Shown piece after piece: positions 1-10,585 of a DNA stretch of 64,000 bases. The stretch spans positions 4,470,148-4,534,147 of the forward strand of contig CM030931.1 in the NCBI GenBank assembly GCA_018136815.1, in the 5' to 3' direction. Positions within the stretch are counted from its first letter, which is position 1. Each line of letters begins with the position of its first letter. The notes under the pieces are model-generated. The model had not been told where the DNA came from. It saw nothing but the letters and a program-made list of their open reading frames with translations, and did not search any database. A program made the position numbers and the translations under genes. Source of the stretch: Isochrysis galbana. Lineage: Eukaryota > Haptophyta > Isochrysidales > Isochrysidaceae.

Positions 1-265
1 AGGCAGTGTGCTTGTGTACCTCTCTACTACCCGCCTTTACCCCTATCAACCCCCTTCCCCTTCCCCAGTTCCCTCTTTGGCGGAGAAGCTGGTTCCGGGG
101 AGGCCGCGCGCGCTGCTTCGGCCAGGAGTTGGAGAGAAGGGGGTGGGAGACTGTGGCTCCTCCTTCGCTCTAACGTCGGCTCGCATATCCTTTCATTAGG
201 TCTTATATCTCGTAAGATCTTTTCATGCTATCCATTGAAGTTTCTACTACAGAGGTTTAGCTACC
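1..265 (-). repeat. LINE 3' tail (3' UTR) copy 1
   Basis: This is the 3' untranslated tail of the LINE fragment next door at 266-820. Read on the minus strand, the stretch from about 20 to 150 is nearly identical by eye to 27540-27700, which lies downstream of another copy of the same ORF2 end. Both contain the core CCGAAGCAGCGCGCGCGG followed by a purine-rich AAGGGGAAGGGGG block. Shorter relatives lie at 4140-4350 and 23745-23945. The window edge cuts the element. Confidence 0.75.
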
Positions 266-820
266 CTAATTGATGTTTCGTATATCCAGACCTCTCGCCG
301 CCTGCAAGAGGTCCTCCGACGTTTCTAGGTTGAAATCTTTGTCCACCGTGTAAAGAGGGCGTATCATTTTTCGAATATGTTTGTTGCTCGGGGCGTGTAG
401 CCCCATATTCTCGCGTTGTTTTTTTAGCCTCTGAAAGAAACCGACCTTCGCCGTTACTAATAGGTGGTATCTCGCAAGGACCGCTCTCAAGATAGACCTA
501 ACGGACCTACCGTCCGCGTTGCCATATTGGATGTTGTAAAAGTCCGTCAGGATATATCTCCATGCCAAGATGCCCAAGTATCCCGAGGAGGGATGCGGCC
601 TGTCTACCTGGTAGCAGAAAAGACGTTGGGCTGCTTCGGAGCCCGGCCTAAGGTCAATCCCTAGAAGTCCTTCTATGAATTCAAAGACGGGTTCCGTCGC
701 GATACATTTGGCTATATGAGTGGAGCTTTCAGGGGCTATGCCGCAGAAGCGGCACGTCGGGTCGTCCGCGAATCGGTTCGCCGTGGCTATCCTCCTATGT
801 AGGATGCGTTTAAAGTGCAT
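266..820 (-). pseudogene. LINE ORF2 C-terminal fragment
   Basis: This open frame holds about 184 residues of the C-terminal end of a non-LTR retrotransposon ORF2. A Cys/His knuckle (CRFCG then SSTHIAKC) matches the zinc-binding motif after the reverse transcriptase in plant L1-like elements. It is followed by an AWRYILT motif. The same layout (CRICG, SSTHLGEC, AWRYIIT) recurs in 25117-26904. The last 75 residues align with 27204-27438, including the shared ENMGLHAPSNKHIRKMI. The reverse transcriptase is missing, so this is a 5'-truncated insertion, as is usual for LINEs. The upstream boundary near 821-831 abuts a different relic. It is not expected to make a working protein. Confidence 0.8.
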
Positions 821-831
821 GTAAGAATCCC

Positions 832-1370
832 TTGACTGATGGAGTCCGACTCGCGGTCACATTTGCCTTTGGAGTCGCCAAAAAGGCACCTAACATTGAC
901 GGTCTATCGGCCGCCAACTACAAGTGGGATGCTCCCGCAGAAAGGCTTCAATTGGAGGATACGGACCGTGGGGTGTATCGAGACCATCAATGGCGTCATG
1001 ATATCAGCTATCAAGTAGATGCAGATGTCAAGCTCATAGCCATCGATCCGGGCATCAAGAAGAAACTACAGATTGCTTCAGCTCCTCTGTCGCGATGCGC
1101 TGACGCGACGCAGCTTGCGGAGCTCGCTGCAGGTGAGCCCAAATCCGTCTTCTGGGACATTTCCTCCAAAGACTGGGAGGACTACGCGGGAGCCAGGCGC
1201 ACGCGGCGAATATCAAGCTTCCGAGGGCATTTTCTCTGCTTCCACTTCCTTCGTACAAACGGCGTATCGTGCAGTACGAGGGAACCGCACTAGCGACATT
1301 CATGCTGCAGTGGGTCTCTTCCATTGCCGAGCAACAACGCTATTCCATTGCCGAGCAACAACAAAATAGC
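832..1370 (+). pseudogene. possible Fanzor/TnpB-like (RuvC) nuclease relic
   Basis: The frame beginning at 832 carries VKLIAIDPGIKKK (about 1030-1070) and then a W-x-ISSKDWEDYAGARR segment (about 1160-1200). In TnpB-related Fanzor proteins the first RuvC aspartate sits in a DPG motif and is followed by a similar 'LS..W...G..R' block. A third frame then continues with LPLPSYKRRIVQYEGTAL up to about 1330, again like the family order, so at least one frameshift is present. The later RuvC glutamate, zinc ribbon and last aspartate are absent. The assignment rests on motif spacing only and could be wrong. It abuts the LINE fragment at 820. Confidence 0.35.
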
Positions 1371-1794
1371 TAGGACGTAACGCTATTTTGCATTGCGAAC
1401 TCAACCGTGACTCAACAGCGCCACCAACGCAGTTGAGTCGCCCACTGTTGAGTCACTCTTGAGTTACCTCAAAAACCCTTTAATGGTACTCTAGGGCTTG
1501 TAGTCTTGTAGTAGAGTAGAGAGTAGGAGTCTTGGGAGAAGGGAAAGTAGAGGGGAGAAGGGTTGAATGTGAGGCCAGTCTCATTCAGATGTGAAGCTCG
1601 TAGACAAAAAGCCGGGACCAAAGATTCAGGAGACGAGAGAGAGGAACAGTTGGACGGACGTCCATCGAACGGTTTCCTACGGGCCCTGTCTCCTGTGAAT
1701 ATCTCTCTCAACCGCTCTTCGTTGGCCCGCCGCTGGAGAAGCAGGCTCTGGCTGCCTGCGCTCTGGGCCGTGCCTCGCCCGCTTGCACAGAAAG
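1371..1794. other. no gene seen
   Basis: The start (1318-1370) holds a short duplication of the phrase TTCCATTGCCGAGCAACAAC. The rest probably includes the promoter and 5' UTR of the exon at 1795. No other feature was found. Confidence 0.4.
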
Positions 1795-2026
1795 ATGTCT
1801 GACAGCCTGGGTGCGGAGGCATACCTTGAAAGCCTTCGTGCGGAGAATGCCCGCATGGAGGAGGAGATCATGAAGATGGCAAACGCCACCAAGCATGAGT
1901 TCAGCCAGCCACAGAGGACGTACTCACAGCCTGCGGCGAAGGGCATCAAGGTCTTATCTTGGGACCCCCCAGTAATGAGTGAGGCTAGTGTCGATAACGG
2001 GGCAGCTTGGCGTCCACCACAGACGG
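1795..2026 (+). CDS. hypothetical protein, first exon only
   Basis: An ATG at 1795 opens 77 codons and one extra base, ending at a convincing donor (ACGG then GTGAGC, intron from 2027). The start MSDSLGAEAYLESLRAENAR is highly charged and heptad-like, suggesting a short coiled coil at residues 8-35, then a Pro/Gln-rich linker. No family is recognised. The downstream exons were not resolved: candidates around 2310-2470 exist but none gives a convincing frame. The 5' leader (about 1560-1794) has several out-of-frame ATGs. Confidence 0.4.
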
Positions 2027-2850
2027 GTGAGCGCAAGCGAGATGGTAGCATGTTCGTTGGCAGCTGAGCGCCCGACATGGCAGCAACATGCCCACCACTT
2101 TCCCTGCTGCAATGGACAGCGCAGTTATGTCCCTTCTAGATCGTCTATGCAAACCCTCTTTCCCAGAGCACACTTCCACTGTACGATCGTGTGCCCTAGA
2201 ACTTCAGTGGTTGCAGATGCCGTGGCCCTTGAAGCTCTTCTCCGGTTGCGTGCTTGAGGTTCACCCAAGAACCAATCGCCTTCAAACAATCCCATGGCAT
2301 CATGGCATAATGAGTTCTTGCTAGGAAGGATTGCTGAGCTTCCGCTCAACTCTGAAGCTCACGCGTTCTGCAATGACGCCGTATGCATCAGAGGCTTCGC
2401 ACATTACATGGTGCAGATAATTCAAAATATGTTACGGATGTACAATACATGCTGTGCGGTGTCACGTCAATGATCTTCGTGCGGTTGACAAGGAGTATAG
2501 TGCAAGTGCAAGTGCAAAACTATTGACCATTTGCTTTCGTGTAACAAAACTTTTATGATGTTCATGCATTCACGCCACACACGCGGCCCTGGGTTCTACC
2601 TCGCAGCCACACCCTGCGTTCTACGTCGCAGCCATCGTTTCTACTAGCAAATGGCCGCCATGCGCCAAGGTGCCATGCTGCCGCGCCCACAGAGGTCGTT
2701 TGCGATGGCCTTCATTTCTTCATTTGTTGGTGCCTCGGAAAAGGCTCCGCCTCCATCTTCGGGGAGGGAGGCAGCTGCGAGCCCTCAGGCGAGTGCCATT
2801 CGAGGGCGCATATAAGTCCATGAGTTTTGAGACAATTCCTTCCTAACGTA
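2027..2850. other. probable introns and 3' part of the 1795 gene
   Basis: Only short ORFs are present. A frame near 2314-2470 reads FLLGRIAELPLNSEAHAFC and could be a further exon, but no acceptor with matching phase was proven. A small local duplication around CCTGGGTTCTACCTCGCAGCC lies at 2586-2635. Confidence 0.3.
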
Positions 2851-3360
2851 CTCCCCCTCCCTAACCAAGTGTCGTTCCGTCAATTGTGGGGCATCAGTCG
2901 AATTGAGCGATCAAATGTCCATAGTTATCTATACAACAATATTCACACGTGACCCTAGTATCGGCGTTTAACATCTACGGCGCGCGCTTTCAATGACTGG
3001 TCTATTTTTGGCAGCAGTTCAGTGTCTTTTTCCTGACGAACCAGTGCGCCCCCGTGGAGACGCCGTGCGTGCGTATGCGTATGCCAATTTGATTCTCTGC
3101 GGTTCGCCTACACTTACGCAAACGTCCAGTATAAGAGAGAAACCTCACGGGACATGTGTGATGAGTTTGCAATCACCCATATGCACGCCGTGCATGTGCA
3201 CGGCGCGATGTGCATCGGTTCCCCCGCGGGGCGCACACGTTTCTCTGCGGCTCTCCTATGGATCGGTTCCCCCGCGGGGGCGCCGTGCGTGCGCATAGCA
3301 ACTTGTTTCTCTGCGGTTCCCCTGTGGTGCCCGGGTCGCACAATTACGTAAACGTTCAGT
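2851..3360. repeat. dispersed repeat A, copy 1 (uninterrupted)
   Basis: This stretch of about 500 bp recurs at 6725-6835 plus 7694-8000, sharing GTGTCGTTCCGTCAATTGTG at its start and GACGCCGTGCGTGCGTATGC in the middle. Inside are two imperfect copies of a unit around ATCGGTTCCCCCGCGGGG. This copy carries the unoccupied site GACCCTAG/TATCGG (about 2951-2964), whereas the second copy has an 858-bp hAT-type element at that point. Confidence 0.8.
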
Positions 3361-4139
3361 ATAAGGGCTAAAAAGTTCCGTCCTACATTATAGGACCGCG
3401 TCCTACGATTTCGGTGTATTTGTAGGACCCTGACTGAGCTTGAAAGCCACACAACTTTCGAGAGTGAAAGATTGGGACTTCCCACCAACTGAAGGATAGT
3501 CCCAACTCAGTCTTGAGATCCTTAGCTCCCACTATGGCCAAGGCTGTAGACTTCGTCTTGACCGAGCTTTCGGCTCCAGCGTGAACTGAGTACTTCGGCC
3601 ACCGAGCTTTCGGCTCCAGCGTGAACTGAGTACTTCGGCCATCGGAGGCCACCGGGAGCATACAAGGCATACATTCTATACTGTTCACTGTTCTACTAAC
3701 TAGTTCTACGGGGAGAGGAGGCTATAAGAGGTCCGTCGCACGCGCGAGCGCACGACAGACTGCCAACCTTTCAGTCGGCAGCCCTGAACGGCGCGCGCCG
3801 CGAACGGCGCAAGGGTGCCTGTGTGAGGAGTGGTTGGGCGACACGCGGGCAGGGGCAGGCAGCAGGCTCACTTCCGCCTGGCATGCTGGCGGTCCTCGGC
3901 CCCCTCCTCCCGGTCGTCATCGCCTTGTCGCTCACGCTTGGGCTCGTGCTGCCCCGCGATCTCTTGTAACTGCTAATTTGTTTTTTTTTGCTCCGCGCGC
4001 CCCCAAATATCCGGCATATATCCGGGAGCTATCTATTTTGGCAGATCTGCCCAAATATCCAAAAAGATGTAAGATATCCGGGATATCCTGTCCTGGGCCT
4101 AGGCGAGGGGTCCCCCTCCATGGCAGCGACCAATCATAA
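3361..4139. other. gene-free, repeat-rich
   Basis: It includes the tandem pair at 3561-3640. A segment at about 4000-4105 is rich in 'ATATCCGG', 'AAATATCC' and 'CCTGGCCTAG'-like phrases and resembles 30000-30110 in inverse order. About 4110-4139 resembles, in reverse complement, the repeat-associated motif at 20866-20890. No coding signal was found. Confidence 0.4.
3561..3640. repeat. 40-bp perfect tandem duplication
   Basis: Positions 3561-3600 and 3601-3640 are identical 40-mers starting ACCGAGCTTTCGGCTCCAGC. Confidence 0.95.
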
Positions 4140-4350
4140 GATTAGTATCCAAGCTCTCTTACTCTTAAGAAAAATCTTAACAAGTAACAAACTAACCGCT
4201 ACTTGCACGGCGTCCGACAGAGTGCTTTTGCTACTCCTAACTATCCGCCCTAACTCCTAACTTTCCACATCCTCTTTCCCCTCACCCGGGTTCCTTTACG
4301 GTCGCGCGCGCTGCTTCGACCAGGGGCGTGAGAGAGTGGGGGTAAGAGAC
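4140..4350 (-). repeat. LINE 3' tail copy 2
   Basis: It shares ACCGCTACTTGCACGGCG, the C/T-rich block and GCGCGCGCTGCTTCGACCAG with 23745-23945, and in outline with 1-160. No ORF2 sequence is attached, so it is a severely 5'-truncated or orphan tail. Confidence 0.6.
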
Positions 4351-4531
4351 CAAGTTCTTACATCACAGACCATAGCCCTTGTATACATCGTTCCCGGTAT
4401 TTTCTAGCTGCTCGTAGTCACGCGCGCATCCTGAATCCGTATGCAATTTCTATAGGAAAGTAAGTGGATAGCCGGTTGGGCATGTCCACAGCTTGGTGAC
4501 AGTTGCTGCGCGAGGAGAGCTTCTCCCCATG

Positions 4532-6039
4532 TCACCTCGAAAGCGTCACCCTTCGCCCTAACGCCGAGCTGACAATTTCAGGCCAAAGAATCCGCGGGGC
4601 CGAGGCGCCATTCGTTCGATGATGAAGAAGCGGGTTCTCTCTTAGAGATCCGTCCATATCCCGTCTTACAGGAGAGACCGCGCAAGAGCCATGCCTAATG
4701 GTGCACGATGTCACGTCGGCAAAGAGCTGAAGGTAGCGTTTGCGCGTTTCGGGCCAGCCGACTCTGGATACCACCCCAGCTCTCACATTAGTGAAGGCAC
4801 TATCGAGCTCTCGGCCCTGGATACCATGCAATTTGTGTACTACGCAATCCAGATTTCCACAGAGGAACGAAGATGCATTCCACTCGTTAAAGGAAGCCTG
4901 ATATGCGTATCCGATCGTCGGGACACCCAGGAAGATGGGATTCGTAAAGCGTTGCGCTGGCTCAAACATGTTATCAGGCTCACTCCAAGCAACCGCCGCG
5001 CTCAAGTTGTTGTAGAATTCGCAGGTTTGCTGTCGTAGGGCAACAACACTTCTACTAGAAGATCTTGTACCACTTGTAGATGCAAATACGCGGGCTCTCT
5101 CTCCGCGGTCCGCAGGTCTCGGCTCGTCGATGACATGGAATCCAGCCCTGCTCAACGTTCGGTGCAGCTCCGTGTGACTGTCCATCCAACCGATGAGGCC
5201 GACTGCGACATTGCTGCGCCGATCGTCTGTTGATCGCGATGCACATGGCAGATTGAAGTGATGCGGTATGACTGTGCACACAGGCGATCGACACATTGTG
5301 TCGACCTCAGAGTTTGAGCTCATGATCTCTCCGGTGAAGCGATTCGACACCCTATTGAATGAATGTAGAAAAGAATGTCGAGTCAATCTCTCGCGGATGC
5401 AATCACTATAAGTGTTGCCATAGTGGCAAGCTGTGGCACAAGAGACTGACATTGAAGGCTGCGCAAGTGAGGTGCTTACACATGCACAACAGCTCATCAC
5501 GCGTTAGGCTCACATGTGATGCGCGTCGAGTGGCGTCCCCTACGGAGTGAGATTGCACGCAGTTTTGCTCGAGCTTGCTACGTCGGGCCCGACGAGGCAC
5601 AGCAGAAGCACATGGCCACTCACCTCATGAATCCATTGAGCCCTCCGCCAAACTGTTGGTATCGGATGTCGATGTGGTCAAGGACGTGGTGCTTTCCGAC
5701 TGCGAGAGCGGCATGGCACACATTCTTCAGATGGATTACTACGTCGAAGTGGGTGCGATTTGCCTCAGGCGACGAGAAGAACCTGCACTGTGTGTGTAAT
5801 GCGCCTCGGCCGAGCCGCTCGGCAATCAGCTGTCCTCGATAGAAGGCAGAGGACAGCAGGGTCGTGTAGACGAAGGCCACGTTGAGCTCGAGCGACGCGG
5901 AAGCGAGAAGGGGCTCCGTCGCCCCGTGGGGCGAGTCTGTGGCCCACGTGGAGGGCCCAGCCGCCTCTCCCATGGCTTCCGCAGGCGGAGGCGAGAGAGC
6001 GCGCGGCGGCAGTGAAACAATCTGTCCCGCGGAGCACAT
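4532..6039 (-). CDS. putative glycosyltransferase-like protein, two exons
   Basis: Proposed exons are 6039-5624 (ATG at 6039) and 5351-4532 (TGA). The donor is a clean GTGAGT after codon ATG-AG. The acceptor chosen (TTCAATAG) keeps phase and follows a T-rich tract, though TTATAG at about 5400 would also keep phase. Exon 1 has a hydrophobic block (NVAFVYTTLLSSAFYRGQL), then HFDVVIHLKNVC and HHVLDHID. Exon 2 has VIPHHFNLPC and the segment PAQRFTNPIFLGVPTIGYA. A 'TNP..LGVP.IGY' loop near the C-terminus resembles the nucleotide-sugar-binding end of GT-B glycosyltransferases. This is a family-level guess. The product would be about 411 residues, and missing exons at either end are possible. Confidence 0.5.
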
Positions 6040-6453
6040 GGTGAGTTTTGTTCGTTGATTTATTACAATACGTATCCCTTGAGTAGTAAAGATTAGTTTG
6101 CAAAGGTGAACGCCAACAGAGTAGCGGGCGCGCTGTACAAGTACGAAGTACCTCATGTAGTAAAAATAATAAACACACTTTTTAGATATTCAGGTTTTTA
6201 AAGTACGTGTGATAGTGGGCTTTCGCGATTTGTTCGCCCAGTCTGCATAATTAGTCAAGAAGTGTTCGCCAACGCTCAAGTATAGTCATAGCCCCATAGC
6301 CCCACCCTAGCCCTCGCCCCCCCCCCCCCCCCCCCGCGTGGGAAGTGGGAAGCAGCAGCAATAGCAGCAGGGGCCCGCGCGCATTTTTTCGCGCGCTCGA
6401 CCCCATGACCGCCAAAAACGATGTGAGATGCGAGAGGCCTTGATTGACATATG
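6040..6453. other. gene-free upstream region with C-run
   Basis: It lies upstream of the minus-strand gene and probably holds its promoter. It contains a 19-base C run at 6317-6335 and AGCAGCAGCAATAGCAGCAG at about 6350. Confidence 0.5.
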
Positions 6454-6530
6454 AAAAGAAACCTTTTAATATTCTCGCCTCACACGTGGCACTGACTGGA
6501 ACTCACTTAAGTAGCCACGCCCACGCGCCC
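6454..6530. repeat. dispersed repeat B, copy 1
   Basis: It shares AACCTTTTAATATTCTCGCC followed by a 'cgtggc ... gtagccacgccc' inverted pair with 11007-11090 and 29848-29912. The inverted GTGGC/GCCAC arms give a possible stem. Confidence 0.6.
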
Positions 6531-6724
6531 ACGCCCACGCCCGTTCCCCTTCCCTGTATATCTGTATATCTACTCCGAGGCTCGTTGCTCGTTGCTCGTT
6601 GCTCGTTGATCGTTGAGTCATCGCCCACTCGCAAGTGCGCCGAATTTTATTCTGAAGTCCCCGAGCCGATGACCGATGAGTCCGAATTGTGTTTTGACCC
6701 TCGAGCCCTCGTCCTCTCCCTCTC

Positions 6725-8000
6725 CCTCAGGTGTCGTTCCGTCAATTGTGGGACATCAGTCGAATTGCGAATTGAGCTATCAAATGTCCATAGTTATTTA
6801 TACAACAATATTCACACGTGACCCTGTGACCCTAGTAAGGCTGTGAATAGGTTTGGTTTGGAGCTAACATGTTTGAAGTAGATAGTGCCTTTCAGCTATC
6901 TTGATACATAGAGATAGTGCCCTTCGGCTATCTTGATACATAGAGATAGTGCGATTTGCCAAGTAGATACCTAAGATCTAGATATTAGGCATTAAGTATT
7001 GGGTATAGATAATAGCCCTTAGCTTCGGCCCGTAGTAGTCGCGCGTTTGTGTGTTGTGTGTGGTTGTGGTTGTCGAACCAATATGTGTCGTTGTGCGCAC
7101 TAGCACAAAGCACAAACAAAGCTCAAGCTCCTACCTATAAATAGATAGAGATAGTGTACCGTAAAAGGTATTAATTAAGGCGGGGGGCGCGCCCGAAAAG
7201 CGCGAGAGTGAGTACTAAGTACCTACAATACGTGGGCAGTAGGCGCGAGACTGCTATAGCCCTTCGATCGGCGCGGGGCGCGAGAGGCTGTCGCCATGGG
7301 CAGGAAGCGGTCCGCTGCGGCGGTGGACAGCAATACTCTGTACAAAAGGCAAGGCACAAGGCAATCGGATGCAACTTTGGAGCACTCCTTGCTGGCGGGA
7401 ATGAATTGTGAGTAAGGGCTTGTTGTGTGTGTGTGTGGTTCGCGCGCGCAGCGCGCCCTTAGCTCCGCGCGCCCCCATCAGTTGTCAGTTGTCTTCCGTC
7501 TTCCGCGCGCCGCGTGCAAGCGTGTAGCCTGTAAGCTCGGTGGCTATTAATAGGTTGTTAATAGCTTTTGTCATCACAGCTATCTTGATAGATAGAGATA
7601 GTGCTCCTTCGCTATCTTGATAGATAGAGATAGTGCTTTTGCTGGGTAGATAGCCTAATATCTTGATATCTGTCTATCATGTTCACAGCCTTAGACCCTA
7701 GTGTCGACGCTTAACATCTACGGCGAGCGCGTTTAAGGATTGGTCTATTTTTGACAGCAGGGTGCAGTGAACCAGCGCGCCCCCATGGAGACGCCGTGCG
7801 TGCGTATGCGTATGCCGATTGGTTTCTCTGCGGTTCGCCTACACCTACACTTATTACGCAAACGTCCAGTATAAGAGAGAGATCTCACGGGATGTGCACG
7901 CCGTGCATGCGCACGGCGCGATGTGCATCGGTTCCCCCGCGGGGGCGCCGTGTGTGCGCATAGCAACTTGTTTCTCTGCGGTTCCCGCATATAAGTTATT
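6725..8000. repeat. dispersed repeat A, copy 2 (interrupted)
   Basis: 6725-6835 and 7694-8000 together match 2851-3330. The match breaks exactly at the target-site duplication of the element at 6836-7693. The same CGGTTCCCCCGCGGGGGCGC and GCATAGCAACTTGTTTCTCT phrases occur near the end. Confidence 0.8.
6836..7693. mobile_element. non-autonomous hAT-type element (MITE-like), 858 bp
   Basis: The ends are inverted: TAAGGCTGTGAATAG at the left, and TGTTCACAGCCTTA at the right, whose reverse complement starts TAAGGCTGTGAACA. They are flanked by the perfect 8-bp duplication GACCCTAG (6828-6835 and 7694-7701). The 8-bp duplication and a terminus fitting 5'-YARNG are hallmarks of hAT. Subterminal regions at both ends carry repeated 'GCTATCTTGATAGATAGAGATAGTGC' type units, as hAT transposase sites often do. 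No transposase frame is present. A related but unpaired end, TAAGGTTGTGAATAG, occurs at 20322. Confidence 0.85.
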
Positions 8001-8337
8001 GTAAGTTGGAGCGGTGAGCGGTCTGCTCTCAGCTCTCATCGGGGGTACCACGATTGGAATTGCAGTCTTGTAAAAGATCTCGTTGGCTAGCATCCCTAGC
8101 CACACACACCGGGCGAGCCATGCACCAACCGCGCACACCCCCACACCCCCATCGCGGGGTAAGGGGCTCCGTTGCCGATGAGGCGAGGTCCGTCAGCACT
8201 AGGATTAAACTAGGATAACAAGAAAACTCTGACATAATGCCCTTTGTTACTGATCAGTGTTCCGCCCTCACGCAACAAGAAGATCGAACCGTTGGCTGCC
8301 CGCGTCCTTCCGGCTGCGCGACGCGCGCACAACTGAG
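8001..8337. other. upstream region of the EF-hand gene
   Basis: No ORF of its own was found. It presumably holds the promoter and 5' UTR of the gene starting at 8338. A second in-frame segment opens at 8257 but lacks an ATG. Confidence 0.4.
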
Positions 8338-9366
8338 ATGCCCCTCTCCACACGAGAGCTGATCGCAGTAGCCGAGCGGCGTGACGAGGAGGCTAAGGCT
8401 GCATTCAGCAAGTACGATGTTGATGGGTCAGGCAAGATGGACCACACTGACATCCTCTGCGTGCTTGATGACTTGGGGCTGGTTAAGAAGCTCAAATCGG
8501 GCGCAACGAACTTTGTCGCTGACTACAACGCGTCTCTAGGTGCGTACACGAGTTTGGAGCAGCAGGAAAATGGGTGCATACATTGCGCGAAGATGGTTAC
8601 GGCATCATGGGCAAGGCTGAGCTCGCAAAAGCTGCCTGGTTCCGGCTTGATATTTCTCGCTGTCCCCTTGGTCAGGCCCACAGAATGATACCAGGCTGTC
8701 GTACGCGGAGTTTCGAAGCGTATACAACGCCGCCATCGACAATATAAATGGCAACAGCAAGTTGAACAGGAAACCCAGCGCAAAGGATAAAAAATTAGCA
8801 GCTATGGCGAAAGCTTGCATGGACGCGCGGAAGTCCGATGCACACCCGCTGTTCCCGGATTGCAAGCCAGCATCCAATGATGTAATTGGTGACTTGGCCA
8901 CAAAACTAAAGAAATTCTTGACATCGCGAGGGATCAAGGAACAAGAGTTAGGAAAGCTGATGGGCGCGATCGAGCGGCATAAGTTGGGTGAGCGCATCTT
9001 CTCACACCAAGGACATACTCTGCCTGGCCGTGTTGGGGCCTAGCATATAGAGAACACACCTACGCCTTGTTCACTTTCGAAATTCGTCGATGCAACGCAG
9101 GCAAAATTGGGTATGATGAGCTGCGGGAATTCGTTCACGCAGGTGAGCCGAAAGGATTAGGGATCAGTGAAGACGCCATGCCGGATAACGTAGTGCAGAG
9201 CATGTGGGTTGCACTCGACGAGCGCAAGGGGTTCATTTCCCAAAGTAAGCTTGGTTGGCTTATCGGCCTTGTTCACATCGGAGATGACGCGGAGCAGTTA
9301 CATGACCATGCAGAGGGAAAGACTGAGAAATCGGAGAACGAGGCAGTTGTGCCTGAAGAAACCTAG
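8338..9366 (+). CDS. EF-hand calcium-binding protein, about four exons
   Basis: Exon 1 (8338-8539) contains a textbook EF-hand loop, DVDGSGKMDHTD, at about residues 27-38. Exon 2 starts at 8593 with DGYGIMGKAEL, a degenerate second loop. Exon 3 (8684-8987) reads NDTRLSYAEFRSVYNAAIDN and a Lys-rich helical region. Exon 4 (9101-9366) reads GKIGYDELREFV, a further loop half, and ends EET-TAG. Introns 1 and 3 are GT-AG (53 and 113 bp) with matching phases. Intron 2 lacks a phase-compatible GT; a GC-AG intron 8634-8683 restores the frame and gives about 270 residues. The likely role is a Ca2+ sensor with weak distal EF-hands. Confidence 0.75.
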
Positions 9367-9889
9367 GTGAGGGGCGGAGAAAAAGGAGGAGAGGGGAACC
9401 GCTTTCATGGGTGACCGCTAGGGAAATTCTTTGGGTAAGGGGTGCAGAAAAAGACTTAACGTGCAACATGTCGGGTGTGCCTGAAGGAGTCCCTGTATGA
9501 CGGGTGGGCCTGGCTCAACCTTTCCAGAATGTCTCGCGAATGACGCGCAGAGCAATGAACACGTGTGACGCGTGCCAACAGCTCTTGTTGAATGAAAAAT
9601 CAAATAGACGCGTAAAGCTAGCAGAGGCAGCTTGCCTACGAAGGTGCAACTTGAAGTTCCCCCTCTCTTGCCGATGGCAAAACGGCGACCGGGGCCCTTG
9701 CCCAGGTTGAAGCGGCGGGACGGGGCTATGCCTTTGCCCATGCCCATCCCGACCGGGCGGCCAGAGGGGGGGCCGATGGCGGGGCCCTTGCCCATGCCGA
9801 TCGATCCCGATCGGGCGGGCATGCGGATGCACAACCCTTGCCCATGCCGATGCCGACACGAGGAGGGCCCTCCGCCTCGCTCTCCTCGC
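9367..9889. other. downstream region leading into the minisatellite
   Basis: A phrase AAGGTGCAACTTGAAGTTCC (about 9640-9660) recurs with small changes at 20838 and 20153. Next come Pro/Gly-coding repeats such as TTGCCCATGCCGATCGATCC. No credible gene was seen. Confidence 0.4.
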
Positions 9890-10585
9890 TCTCCTCGCCC
9901 TCCTCGCCTTCCGCCGCCTCGCCTTCTTCCGCCTCCTCGCTCCTCGCCTCCTTCTTCCGCCGCCTCCTCCTCCTCCTCGCCTTCTTCCTCCTCCTCGCCT
10001 TCTTCCGCCTCCTCGCCTTCTTCCGCCGCCTCGCCTTCTTCCGCCGCCTCGCCTTCTTCCGCCGCCTCGCCTTCTTCCGCCGCCTCGCCTTCTTCCGCCG
10101 CCTCGCCTTCTTCCGCCGCCTCGCCTTCTTCCGCCGCCTCGCCTTCTTCCGCCGCCTCGCCTTCTTCCGCCGCCTCGCCTTCTTCCGCCGCCTCGCCTTC
10201 TTCCGCCGCCTCGCCTTCTCGCCTTCTTCCGCCGCCTCGCCTTCTTCCGCCGCCTCGCCTTCTTCCGCCCCCCCGCCTTCTCGCCTTCTTCCGCCGCCTC
10301 GCCTTCTTCCGCCGCCTCGCCTTCTTCCGCCGCCTCGCCTTCTTCCGCCGCCTCGCCTTCTTCCGCCGCCTCGCCTTCTTCCGCCGCCTCGCCTTCTTCC
10401 GCCGCCTCGCCTTCTTCCGCCGCCTCGCCTTCTTCCGCCGCCTCGCCTTCTTCCGCCGCCTCGCCTTCTTCCGCCGCCTCGCCTTCTTCCGCCGCCTCGC
10501 CTTCTTCCGCCGCCTCGCCTTCTTCCGCCGCCTCGCCTTCTTCCGCCGCCTCGCCTTCTTCCGCCGCCTCGCCTTCTTCCGCAGA
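9890..10585. repeat. 18-bp minisatellite
   Basis: The unit is close to CTTCTTCCGCCGCCTCGC, 18 bp, in two main blocks (about 10009-10212 and 10280-10580), roughly 30 units in all, separated by short irregular units. Because 18 is a multiple of three and the unit has no stop on either strand, long frames run through it in many registers (KKARRR, EEGEAA, AFFRRL, SPSSAA). None is judged a gene. Confidence 0.95.

Noticed and set aside
4691-5038. Plus-strand ORF opposite the glycosyltransferase-like exon
   Set aside because: The minus-strand frame is longer, spliced in phase and has motif-like segments; this one has none.
9890-10585. CRISPR array
   Set aside because: Units are contiguous 18-mers without spacers and the genome is eukaryotic.
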